Of a stretch of 64,000 bases of DNA, positions 1 through 7,530 are shown in pieces. The position numbers and the translations under genes are program-made. Each line of letters begins with the position of its first letter. Within the stretch, counting starts at the first letter, position 1. The notes beneath the pieces are model-generated. The model made no database searches, was not told the origin of the DNA, and worked only from the letters and a program-made list of their open reading frames with translations. Origin of the DNA: CAWCDJ01 sp963778675 (GTDB lineage Bacteria; Acidobacteriota; Terriglobia; Bryobacterales; Bryobacteraceae); assembly GCA_963778675.1 (NCBI GenBank), contig CAVZVI010000014.1:310001-374000 (forward strand), written 5' to 3'.

Positions 1-273
1 ATTGGTGATCACACCGTCCATCAGCACATTCGCTACGCCGTTGACGGTGGCAACCAGGACGACCCGCATGAACAGCAGAGGCATCCCGCCGGTGAGCAGG
101 AAGAGGATCTGCAGCGGCGACTGCTTATCGATGCGGAAGACCAACTGGAACCCGCTGGTACCGGCATCCTCCACTTTCACCTCGACCTCGGCCAGGGCGT
201 CGAGCACCGCCCGCGGGACCGGTAGAGGAAAGACCGGGCCGATCATCAGACTGAGTTGGACGCTATTAAGCAC
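1..273 (-). CDS. eCIS spike/hub protein, Afp8/VgrG-like (N-terminal part only)
   Basis: Only the first ~91 residues lie in the window; the gene runs off the left edge. The visible part reads VLNSVQLSLMIGPVFPLPV and continues with a beta-rich stretch ending near VLMDGVIT, which resembles the N-terminus of the phage late-control D / VgrG-like spike protein (Afp8/Pvc8) that closes the eCIS tube on the baseplate side. No ATG fits; I chose the GTG at 273 because it gives the family's usual start and has GGGAG a few bases upstream. A second GTG at 276 is equally possible. It overlaps the end of the LysM gene, so translation is probably coupled. Family assignment rests on the short N-terminus plus its place after the LysM gene. 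Confidence 0.7.
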   Translation of the reverse strand, partial: MLNSVQLSLMIGPVFPLPVPRAVLDALAEVEVKVEDAGTSGFQLVFRIDKQSPLQILFLLTGGMPLLFMRVVLVATVNGVANVLMDGVITN

Positions 274-634
274 CACCTGCTCCCGGTACACCTTGCGGCA
301 TGGTGATACTCAGGACCGTGCCCGGAGTCTCGACCAACTCGTCGGGCCGGATTGCGCCGTTGGCGTCGCAAATCAGCCAGAAGATCAGCGGATCTCCGAG
401 GTACCTGGCGGCGATCAGATCGAGCCGGTCCCCTTGCCGGACGGTGTGGCTCGCGACCGTGGCGAAGTTCGGCGCGCCGGGTTGCGGGACGAACCGCCGC
501 GCGAGGTAAGTGATGGACTGCCCGTCCGGCGCGGTGTAAGTCAAGGTGCCGGACCGGTAATAGCGGCTGTCGGCCGGGAAGTTCACGGCCGGCACTACGC
601 CCATCTGGATCAAAGCCTGCAGGGGATAGTTCAT
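266..634 (-). CDS. LysM-domain eCIS baseplate protein
   Basis: A 122-residue protein whose second half (about residues 60-115) is a LysM repeat: SHTVRQGDRLDLIAARYLGD followed by a PxxI/LxI-type beta strand. In Afp/PVC particles the LysM module is the C-terminal part of Afp7; here it is a separate small gene directly after the Afp7-like gene. Its ATG overlaps the upstream stop as ATGA (631-634). By family knowledge it would sit at the hub-baseplate interface, possibly touching the spike. The N-terminal ~55 residues are not recognised. Confidence 0.8.
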   Translation of the reverse strand: MNYPLQALIQMGVVPAVNFPADSRYYRSGTLTYTAPDGQSITYLARRFVPQPGAPNFATVASHTVRQGDRLDLIAARYLGDPLIFWLICDANGAIRPDELVETPGTVLSITMPQGVPGAGGA

Positions 635-1296
635 GGCAAACCTCCCAAACCGAGAACCGAGATAGCTACGCTGGCCGCCTGGGAAGCTAACTGCTGCTTG
701 TTACTGAGATAGGTCATAAACATCCGGCCGCCGGGGTGGGAGAAGCCCAGGTCGTCGACATTGAGCACCCGCAGACCCAGGCTGACCTTGGCGCGGATCG
801 GATTGAGGTTGGCGTCAAAGGCCTCCTCGGTGATCGAGAAATCGGTCAGGCGTACGGGCACTACGCGGTTCTTGCTCCACACAAACAGCGTGAGGGGTTG
901 CTCCAGGGGGATGATTTCCAGGGTGCCGGCGTTGGCCAATGCGTCATCGGCCTGCAGGGTTTCGACAGTCGGATTGACCAGCATTTCCAACTGCGCCAAC
1001 TGCGGCTGCAGGCCGAATTGGACGGCCAGCGGGAACTGGTTCGGAAACTCCAACTGGTCGGTGGCATCGAGCTCGGCTTCCACCTTGATGGTTTCGACCG
1101 CCGGTCCCCGCAGCCGGAGGGCATCGACCCGAACTCCGTCCTGGCCGCCGGAGACGGCCTGGATCTGGAGCGTGCGAGTCAAGGAATCCGGGTTGTATTG
1201 CAGCGCAATGACGCTCCGGATCGCGGAGGTGTCCGGATCCATCGTCACGATGCCGCCCCTGACCAGGCGTGGCGAAATGGGTGAACCGCTAGCCAT
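631..1296 (-). CDS. eCIS tube-initiator/hub protein, Afp7-like (CIS_tube domain)
   Basis: A 221-residue protein matching the N-terminal CIS-tube part of Afp7/Pvc7. The features seen are an early RGGIVTMDPD...IALQYNPDSLTR segment (the family starts with 'lvdp..f.fqyNP..l.r'), a middle DATDQLEFPN segment, and a late VPVRLTDFSITEEAFD followed by AKVSLGLRVL. It would connect the inner tube to the spike in the baseplate. The LysM part present in Afp7 is encoded by the next gene. The start at 1296 lies 25 bases after the DUF4157-OmpA gene and has a GAGGAGA-type ribosome binding site, so this is one of the few junctions in the operon without a stop/start overlap. Confidence 0.82.
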   Translation of the reverse strand: MASGSPISPRLVRGGIVTMDPDTSAIRSVIALQYNPDSLTRTLQIQAVSGGQDGVRVDALRLRGPAVETIKVEAELDATDQLEFPNQFPLAVQFGLQPQLAQLEMLVNPTVETLQADDALANAGTLEIIPLEQPLTLFVWSKNRVVPVRLTDFSITEEAFDANLNPIRAKVSLGLRVLNVDDLGFSHPGGRMFMTYLSNKQQLASQAASVAISVLGLGGLP

Positions 1297-1321
1297 CCTC
1301 TGTCTCCTCTCTTCTCATGCC

Positions 1322-2620
1322 TTATGGTGCCTTCTGCTTGATGGCGGCATCCGCCGCCGTTACGATCGCCTTCCGGCTTGTTGCGTCCACTCCGGCGGCT
1401 TGCAGACCCGCATCCAACGTCGAGGTAATCCCCTTTTCGATGGCCCCTTTCACCAGGTCCTGCGCCTTTCCCTGGATGGATTTCGGCAGAAAGGAAGTGA
1501 TCTTCCTGGCCAGGGAATCGATGGACCCTTCGAGCGACGTGCCAGGCCGCGCGGGTCCCGGCGGAAGTGGCTTCCACATCCAGGAAGGTAACGATCCCGG
1601 CGGATCTTTGGGCATGTGGGGCGGGGTTACGGGAATCTGATAGTCCGGCGGTAGCTTCAGATCGGGCTTCGCACCGATTCCGCCCGAGGGCGCCGGCGAG
1701 CCGGGCGGTCTCAGAGAAACGTCGGGAATGAAGTGGGAGAACTGATGAGCTTGAGGCTCGAATCGGACTTCGACGCGACGGTTCCTGGGCTCCGGTTTTT
1801 GCGTCTTGACCAGAAGCTCGTTTTCCCCCTTGCTCTCCGTCCGGATGGCTTCCGCGGGCACATCCAAGCCCACCAGCGCCGCTTTCACCGCATCCGCGCG
1901 CGCCTCTCCAAGGGCCTGATTGTTTTCTTCTTTGCCGATGGCATCGGTATGGCCGATCACGCGGACCTTCGAGCCCGGATACTTGTTCAGGAGCGTCCGG
2001 ATGGTTGCGGCTGTAGTCTTCAACTCCCCAAGGCCTTTGTCCGGAATGTCGGCCTGGCCAGTGGCGAAATGGTCGATTGTAACCGAGCCGATGGCCCGTG
2101 CCAGCAAAGGCGATGCGGATTCGGCCAGATCCAGATGGGGCGGCGCTGCCGGATTCACCTGCCTCTGAACAGCAGCGGGCCGGCGCGAATGGACGGCGGC
2201 GGTACCCTCGCCGGCCACCACGCGCCCAACCTGGGCAGCCTCCCGTTCGCTAGGGTCCGAAGGCGCCAGCGCAAGCGGGCCGGACGGGCCGGCAGCCTGG
2301 TCCTGCTGGATGCTGTGCGCCAGTTCATGAGCCAGGAGCTTGCGGCCCTCCGGCGTGTGGGGCTGATATTTTCTTTCGTCGAAGACCAGGTGCCGGCCAA
2401 CCGTGTAGGCGGAGGCGTTGAGGGCCCGGGCCGATCCGGCAGCGTCAGCGTCAGTGTGGACGCGCACCCGGCTGAAGTCATGGCCGAACCGGGGCTCCAT
2501 TACAGCGCGCGTGGAAGCATCCAACTCCAGGCCCGGGGACTTGAGCACCTCCTGCGCCGCCGGGAGACCAGCCGCCACGCGCGAGAGAACCGAATTTCTT
2601 CGTCTCAATGCAAAACCCAT
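1322..2620 (-). CDS. DUF4157 - OmpA-like peptidoglycan-binding protein (eCIS-associated)
   Basis: A 432-residue protein with three parts. Residues ~25-106 are a DUF4157 domain: FGHDFSRVRVHTDADA, AYTVGRHLVF and the zincin-like HELAH at 98-102 followed by SIQQ. Residues ~178-289 are an OmpA C-terminal domain (FATGQADI; VIGHTDAIG; NRRVEVRF), which in other proteins binds peptidoglycan diaminopimelate. The last ~140 residues are a proline-rich linker and a small helical tail. No signal peptide is visible, so if it meets peptidoglycan it does so after release or delivery by the injection system, or after lysis. It could be a cargo that targets cell wall, or a particle anchor. Its start shares one base with the stop of the large cargo gene (TGATG at 2618-2622). 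Confidence 0.85.
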   Translation of the reverse strand: MGFALRRRNSVLSRVAAGLPAAQEVLKSPGLELDASTRAVMEPRFGHDFSRVRVHTDADAAGSARALNASAYTVGRHLVFDERKYQPHTPEGRKLLAHELAHSIQQDQAAGPSGPLALAPSDPSEREAAQVGRVVAGEGTAAVHSRRPAAVQRQVNPAAPPHLDLAESASPLLARAIGSVTIDHFATGQADIPDKGLGELKTTAATIRTLLNKYPGSKVRVIGHTDAIGKEENNQALGEARADAVKAALVGLDVPAEAIRTESKGENELLVKTQKPEPRNRRVEVRFEPQAHQFSHFIPDVSLRPPGSPAPSGGIGAKPDLKLPPDYQIPVTPPHMPKDPPGSLPSWMWKPLPPGPARPGTSLEGSIDSLARKITSFLPKSIQGKAQDLVKGAIEKGITSTLDAGLQAAGVDATSRKAIVTAADAAIKQKAP

Positions 2621-5600
2621 CAGGGCTTCTTACTCCCCCTTCTGTCCAAAATCACCTTGGCGGTCGCAGCAACGATGCGTTTCAACGTGGCCACCAGCCG
2701 GTTCAGGAAGCCGCCAGGGGACAGGGAGTCCGCCGGCGAGGGCTTGGATCCGGGCTTGACCTTCTCGTGCAGGTTTGGATTCTGGGTATGCACATGGAAA
2801 GAAAGCGGATCCTGAGGGAATTTGCGCTGCTTCAACAGGCGCAGCATGCGGTAGGAAACCTCGTTCGACAAGAAGTTCCCTCCCTTGCCCTCCACCACCG
2901 TGGCCGTAAAGCTCGCACCCGCTGCCCGAAAGCTGATATCGATCCCATTGGGCTGCCGCACCATGGAGCCAATGATCAGGCGGATGACTGTTTCGTCCGA
3001 GATGGTGACATCCTTCGGTGAGCCCGGAACCGGCGATCCACCCAGCTTCGAGACGGCGGCCCTGGCGGCGGCATCCGAGGCAAAACGAAAAGTGATGGTC
3101 GTCCCGATGTCCGGTCTGACCACGTCTTTCTCGGCGTCTTTGGCTTTCTTCTCCGTATCCGCCGCAATCTGGCCGACCGGCGCGTTGCTTTCGAGGATCG
3201 CGTCGCCGGCACCGCCCGAGCCCGCCGCGGGGACCGGCTGCAGTTTGTCGGCGCGTCCGGCTTGAGGAATGCCTTCAGTTCCGACCACGAACTGCTCCAA
3301 CCTCACCGGCTGGTCCGCCTTGATGTTCGATTCCATGCTGACGGTGATGGCGGCGTCGATATCCGCGGCCTTGCTGGTGACGATACTCTCGACCATCCCC
3401 TGACCCGCCTTGAACTGGTCGAAGCTGACGGGCAGGATGACGCCCTGCACCTTGGCGATTCCGGGCACGCCCTTGCTGCTCCTGGCAGGAACTTCGGTAT
3501 TGTCCATCGCCAGGACGGCGGCTCCCGAGGGATTCCATGTGCCTTTGGGAGGAACCGTGAGGTTGCCGGAAGGGGCGAAGGGGTCGAAGCCGGTCATGAG
3601 TACCTTGACCACGGATTTGCCGCCGCCAAAGGAGATGTCGCTAACGCCGCGGGCCGCCAGATCGAAGGATTCGTCGATCCAACCAAGGGTCTGACGAAGC
3701 TTGGCGGTGGTCAGGTTCCGCGCGGATTTTGGGTCTTTGCCGGCTGGCTGCCGGCTCGCGGCCACCTCGTGAAGAGCCTTCCGGGCTTTCTCCAGGCGGA
3801 CAAAATGGGTCTCGTCACCCAGCGTGCCTTTCGGCTTCTTGGCGAGAGTCCAGAACTGCTTTCCGGCTGCATCACCGGTCCGGCGTGCTTCGTCCTGCGG
3901 AATGTCTCTGCCTTCTTCGATGAACGCCCGGGCTTCGAGGAGCATGGCTTCCCAAGCCGCCTGCCAATCGAGATCGGAGGTCGCGGCAGCGAAGGATCTC
4001 ACCCAGTCGGTCAGCCGGGTCTCTTTTGCCGCGCCTTTGGCCGGCTTGGCGGGGGCGGGCCTCGTCGCCGCTCTGGGGGGCCCGGCAGCCAGCAGGATAG
4101 TCGTGGCACCCCAGCCCCAGACCTTTCTCGGTTTGCCGCCCTTTTTGGCCGCAGGTACTTCAACGTCGGGGTCCTTCAACGTAATGCCGTTGGGTGCGGC
4201 GCCGGTGGTGGAGGCGGTTTCGATACGCCGTCCGGGAGCCGAACCCAATTCTTCCCGGATCTTCTTGGTGTCTTTCAGCTTGAGTTGCTGGATGATCTTG
4301 GCTTTGTCGTCGGACGCCGCGCAGGCTCCGGTGGGATCGGGCGTTCCGGGCGCGCAATCGCTGCCGAAAATCGGCTCATTGCCCTGCAGGAAAGACATGC
4401 TCAGGATCTTTCCGGTGTCGTCGCGGTTCACCGCGGTGATGGTGAGGGTGTGGCCGCCGGTCCGTCCCTTGTCGAGCCCGTTGTCGCGGTGTTCCCAGAC
4501 CAGGATGTCGCCCGGATGCAGTAGGGGCGCCAATTTGTCGAAGCTCAACAGCGGGTCTCCGTGTTCGTCGCTGTAAGGGGCAACCAGCGAGGTCACGGTG
4601 AGGGACCCGATGTCGGAGATTGCCTTGAGGGCTTTCCGGACGCCTGGGCCGCCCTTGACATCGCCGATCTCCCAGGACTCCGACCCGACCTGCAAGGTCT
4701 GGGTCCGGTGATGGGCCGAAAGCCAGACATGACGAAGAATGATGGCGATGTCGGCGCAATCGGCGGGCAACTGATAGGCCGTAGCCCGCAGGTTATCGGG
4801 CAGGCACTCTTTCACCCAGGCGTCGGTCGGATGGTCGATGAAGGTCTCGCCGAGTTTCAGCGATGTGGTGGGGAACGGCGCCGCGTTGGGATCCTTGGCC
4901 ATTTCCGCTTCCTTGGGTTTGGCGGGGAAGCGGGTGGCAGCTACGTCACCGAGCACCGAAAACGTGTTGGGATCCTGCGTGGTGACCTTTCCGGGCGAGG
5001 GAGTGGCACGCGCGGTGAAGCTCTTCAGCCGGACAAAGGTTTCGATCCAGGATTCGTACGTCGCGCAGTTTTCCGGCCGCGCGTAGTTGCACTCCCCCAG
5101 TTGCTCCTTGGGCGGATTTTTCGTGGTCTCGCACATGCCCTTCTTCAACTGGCCTTCGGCCGGCACCCTTTGCAGAAGGTGTCCGGGGGGGCGGGAAGAC
5201 GGCGATACCGGCCCGGGTTCCGCGGCGCGGCGATCCGCTTCTCTTTCCAGCGGGTCGTCGGGCGCGGCGATCCGAAGGCGGGCAGGCTGGAAGGAAGGCG
5301 GGTCGAGAGCTCGTTGCTGCAATACGTGAGTGAGCTCGTGAGCCAGCAGAAGGCGGCCGCCGGCCGTGTCCGGCTCGTACCAGTTCGGATCGAATACAAT
5401 ATGCCGGCCGACGGTGTAGGCCAGCGACTTTACGGCTCGCGCCGATTCCGCCGCCTTGCCGCCGGTATGCACGCGGACGCTGCCGAAGTCATGGCCAAAA
5501 TGGGTACGGGCCCACTGCGTCTCTCGATCGCCCAAAGCGCGAGAGGAGGATTGCAGCGCGTCCTGAACCAGCGCAGGCGCGTCCGGGGTGCCGGCGGCGT

Positions 5601-6318
5601 CTGCGCCGGGCGCGCGTTTCGGCAGGACGTTGATGGATTCGGTCAGAGGTGTGGAACCGGCCGGTGTAGGTCCGGTCACGACGTTGGTCGGGAGGTTGTC
5701 GTGAACGACCTTACCCATGTCGACAACGGCGTAGTTCTGCTTCCAGGCACTCACGACGGTTGCCGGAAGCGCGGCTGCATTGGCCTTGAACCAGTCGGCC
5801 AGGAACTGGTCCAGGGGTGCCTTGCCGGCGAGCAGGGTTTTCCAGCTGGCGGGGCTGGCGGGCAGCGGGCCGATATTCCAGCGGCTGTAAAAATCTCCGA
5901 TCGGCTTGCTTCGTTCGAAGTAGGAGCGGAAGCGGACGCTCGATTTCAGATAAGTGAGTTGTGCGGACTGGGTCTTCCCGCTCAGATCCGACAGCTCCTT
6001 TTTCAGGGTCCTTTCCAGCCAGTCCAGCAGCCCAACGAACTCGCAAGGCCCGTTGATCGCGTCGAACAGGGCAACCTCCTTCAAGGTGCCCAGGGTCTTC
6101 GGCAGGCTCGAGCCGGCGCCTCCTCCAAGCAGGCCCTGGTTGATCAACTCGCCTCCGCCGCTGTGGCCCGAGATCATCACGCTGCCTACCTTGGGGCTGG
6201 CCGCCCAACCGTTCAGGCTGCTAAGAGTGCTGAGGATCTCAGTGACGTACGCATCGCTGTTGAACGCCTTCTTCAGCGGAATCTTATTGCAGACGGTGGG
6301 AGTGGTGCCGGGCGGCAC
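2620..6318 (-). CDS. Giant eCIS cargo, C-terminal reading frame: alpha/beta hydrolase end, DUF4157, NlpC/CHAP-like, C15-like
   Basis: This frame continues the protein begun at 7276 after a one-base shift near 6445; the in-frame GTG at 6318 may be no true start, because the open frame already encodes meaningful sequence (GWDPFGNRDTSIYDIEG) from about 6444. Counting from 6318, the 1232 residues show: an alpha/beta-hydrolase nucleophile elbow GHSGGG at 51-56; a DUF4157 domain at ~245-340 with HELTH at 327-331; an NlpC/P60- or CHAP-like region at ~395-640, with candidate Cys521 (ADCADIAI) and His623 (GGHTLTIT) after HPGDILVWEH; a helical linker; and at ~903-1185 a pyroglutamyl-peptidase-like fold (VLMTGFDPF, NPSG, LPVSFD, GNFLSNEVSY) whose Cys position is Ser1151. 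The hydrolase, NlpC-like and C15-like calls are motif based. It is probably a multi-enzyme cargo of the surrounding injection system. Confidence 0.7.
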   Translation of the reverse strand: MPPGTTPTVCNKIPLKKAFNSDAYVTEILSTLSSLNGWAASPKVGSVMISGHSGGGELINQGLLGGGAGSSLPKTLGTLKEVALFDAINGPCEFVGLLDWLERTLKKELSDLSGKTQSAQLTYLKSSVRFRSYFERSKPIGDFYSRWNIGPLPASPASWKTLLAGKAPLDQFLADWFKANAAALPATVVSAWKQNYAVVDMGKVVHDNLPTNVVTGPTPAGSTPLTESINVLPKRAPGADAAGTPDAPALVQDALQSSSRALGDRETQWARTHFGHDFGSVRVHTGGKAAESARAVKSLAYTVGRHIVFDPNWYEPDTAGGRLLLAHELTHVLQQRALDPPSFQPARLRIAAPDDPLEREADRRAAEPGPVSPSSRPPGHLLQRVPAEGQLKKGMCETTKNPPKEQLGECNYARPENCATYESWIETFVRLKSFTARATPSPGKVTTQDPNTFSVLGDVAATRFPAKPKEAEMAKDPNAAPFPTTSLKLGETFIDHPTDAWVKECLPDNLRATAYQLPADCADIAIILRHVWLSAHHRTQTLQVGSESWEIGDVKGGPGVRKALKAISDIGSLTVTSLVAPYSDEHGDPLLSFDKLAPLLHPGDILVWEHRDNGLDKGRTGGHTLTITAVNRDDTGKILSMSFLQGNEPIFGSDCAPGTPDPTGACAASDDKAKIIQQLKLKDTKKIREELGSAPGRRIETASTTGAAPNGITLKDPDVEVPAAKKGGKPRKVWGWGATTILLAAGPPRAATRPAPAKPAKGAAKETRLTDWVRSFAAATSDLDWQAAWEAMLLEARAFIEEGRDIPQDEARRTGDAAGKQFWTLAKKPKGTLGDETHFVRLEKARKALHEVAASRQPAGKDPKSARNLTTAKLRQTLGWIDESFDLAARGVSDISFGGGKSVVKVLMTGFDPFAPSGNLTVPPKGTWNPSGAAVLAMDNTEVPARSSKGVPGIAKVQGVILPVSFDQFKAGQGMVESIVTSKAADIDAAITVSMESNIKADQPVRLEQFVVGTEGIPQAGRADKLQPVPAAGSGGAGDAILESNAPVGQIAADTEKKAKDAEKDVVRPDIGTTITFRFASDAAARAAVSKLGGSPVPGSPKDVTISDETVIRLIIGSMVRQPNGIDISFRAAGASFTATVVEGKGGNFLSNEVSYRMLRLLKQRKFPQDPLSFHVHTQNPNLHEKVKPGSKPSPADSLSPGGFLNRLVATLKRIVAATAKVILDRRGSKKP

Positions 6319-6424
6319 GTCGCCGAATCCGGAATCTTGGGTGCCCTGCGGCAGGATGCCGATGAGCTGCTTCTTGCCCGAAGCCTGGATCTGTCCTTCG
6401 ATGTCGTAGATGCTGGTATCGCGA

Positions 6425-7276
6425 TTACCGAACGGATCCCATCCGGTATCCCTCGTTGTGGCCGTGGAAGAACAGCAGGATGTCGGCAGATTTTTCGGGT
6501 TTGAAATCCTTGTGCAGGAGAACGATGGCCCGACCCACGGCGGACTCGGTGGATCCCGGCGAACTCTGCTGGTTACCCTCTTTCAGGTTCTCGATGGGAA
6601 TGCGCCAGATGTCGCCGGCCAGGTTCTTCTTAGCGTTCAGAGAGCCTTTGGCGCTCCCGCTCCAGCCGAGGGTTGCGCGCTGAACCGTCTGGCGCTGCTG
6701 CACGGTATGCGCCAGTTCGTGGGCCAAGAGCTTGCGGCCGCGATCGCTTTCCGGCGCGTAGTTGCCCTCTCCGAAGACAATGTGGTTCCCCACCGTGTAG
6801 GCCAGCGCATCCACCGCCCGGGCGGATTCGCCCGCCAGGCCTCCGGTATGGATGCGCACGCGGCCGAAGCTGTGGCCGAAGCGCGATTCGAAAAAGTCGC
6901 GTGCAGCGGGGTCCAGAGGACGGCCCGGAGAGCGCAAGACCTCGTCCACGATGGGCGGCGCCTCGTTGACCCGGCCCGGGCCCGCGGATTTCCGGCGAAG
7001 GGTCTCCTTTTCCTTATCTTTGCATTCGTCGCATTCGCCGGATCCGCCGCAGGCGCACTTTCGCTGTAACGGGGTCCCGATGCCGATTGCGGAAAGAGAC
7101 CAGGACGGCCGGGCGCCTTCCCCGGACATCAGATCCTCCGCGAAACGGTCGGCCTCCCGCTCGAAGGAGTCGCCCGGCTCACCGATCAACAGGCCGCCGG
7201 ATGGCGCTTTGGAAGCGGCATTGCCCTTGGACGCCGGCGAGGCCGCGCGCTTCCGGGACAGCAAGCCCGTGCTCAT
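6425..7276 (-). CDS. Giant eCIS cargo, N-terminal reading frame: DUF4157 and start of an alpha/beta hydrolase
   Basis: The 283-residue frame opens with ATGA overlap on the 85-residue gene upstream. Residues ~70-90 carry the Cys-rich KCACGGSGECDEC segment typical of DUF4157 proteins (a probable metal knuckle). DUF4157 follows at ~110-195 (FGHSFGRVRIHTGG, AYTVGNHIVF, HELAHTVQQ with HELAH at 186-190). From ~245 an alpha/beta-hydrolase fold begins (GRAIVLLHKDF, then DILLFFHGHNEGY), and the frame then stops artificially after YRMGSVR. The rest of the hydrolase lies in the next frame, downstream of about 6445, so this is the N-terminal part of one protein of roughly 1,550 residues, broken by a real frameshift or a base-call error. 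Confidence 0.75.
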   Translation of the reverse strand: MSTGLLSRKRAASPASKGNAASKAPSGGLLIGEPGDSFEREADRFAEDLMSGEGARPSWSLSAIGIGTPLQRKCACGGSGECDECKDKEKETLRRKSAGPGRVNEAPPIVDEVLRSPGRPLDPAARDFFESRFGHSFGRVRIHTGGLAGESARAVDALAYTVGNHIVFGEGNYAPESDRGRKLLAHELAHTVQQRQTVQRATLGWSGSAKGSLNAKKNLAGDIWRIPIENLKEGNQQSSPGSTESAVGRAIVLLHKDFKPEKSADILLFFHGHNEGYRMGSVR

Positions 7277-7530
7277 GGCTTCAGGCTCCTCCCGATGGCG
7301 CGGGCCAGCCCCTCTCCAAAGCTCCGGCCCCCGGAAGGACCCGGTTGCATGGCCATGGGGCCCAACCGCAGGACGGGTGTGCGGCGGGAGCGGGCCCACT
7401 CCGCCCGCGCAGCCGGATCGGCCAGAACCCGGGACAGTTCCGCCTGCAGCCCTTCGACCAGGGCCTTGTGATTTCCGGGCTCCATGCCCTTCAGGACGAG
7501 ACGGTCGATGGTGACACGGATGCGGCTCAT
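7273..7530 (-). CDS. small conserved-position eCIS protein, 85 residues
   Basis: A short basic protein (MSRIRVTIDRLVLKG then an alpha-helical segment LVEGLQAELSRVLADPAARAE in pieces, with an Arg/Pro/Gly-rich tail). I do not recognise a domain. It overlaps both neighbours as ATGA: the AAA+ ATPase gene upstream and the DUF4157 cargo gene downstream. Its place directly before the cargo, and its size, would suit a cargo adaptor or chaperone, but that is speculation from position only. Confidence 0.7.
   Translation of the reverse strand: MSRIRVTIDRLVLKGMEPGNHKALVEGLQAELSRVLADPAARAEWARSRRTPVLRLGPMAMQPGPSGGRSFGEGLARAIGRSLKP

Noticed and set aside
6425..6460. Programmed ribosomal frameshifting in the cargo gene
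   Set aside because: No slippery heptamer or downstream structure at the junction, and the change needed is simple removal of one base; an indel or sequencing error is more likely.
4561..6504. Long plus-strand open frame (647 codons) opposite the cargo gene
   Set aside because: It is the mirror of a high-GC coding region; it has no recognisable domain and its opposite strand encodes DUF4157, NlpC-like and hydrolase motifs.
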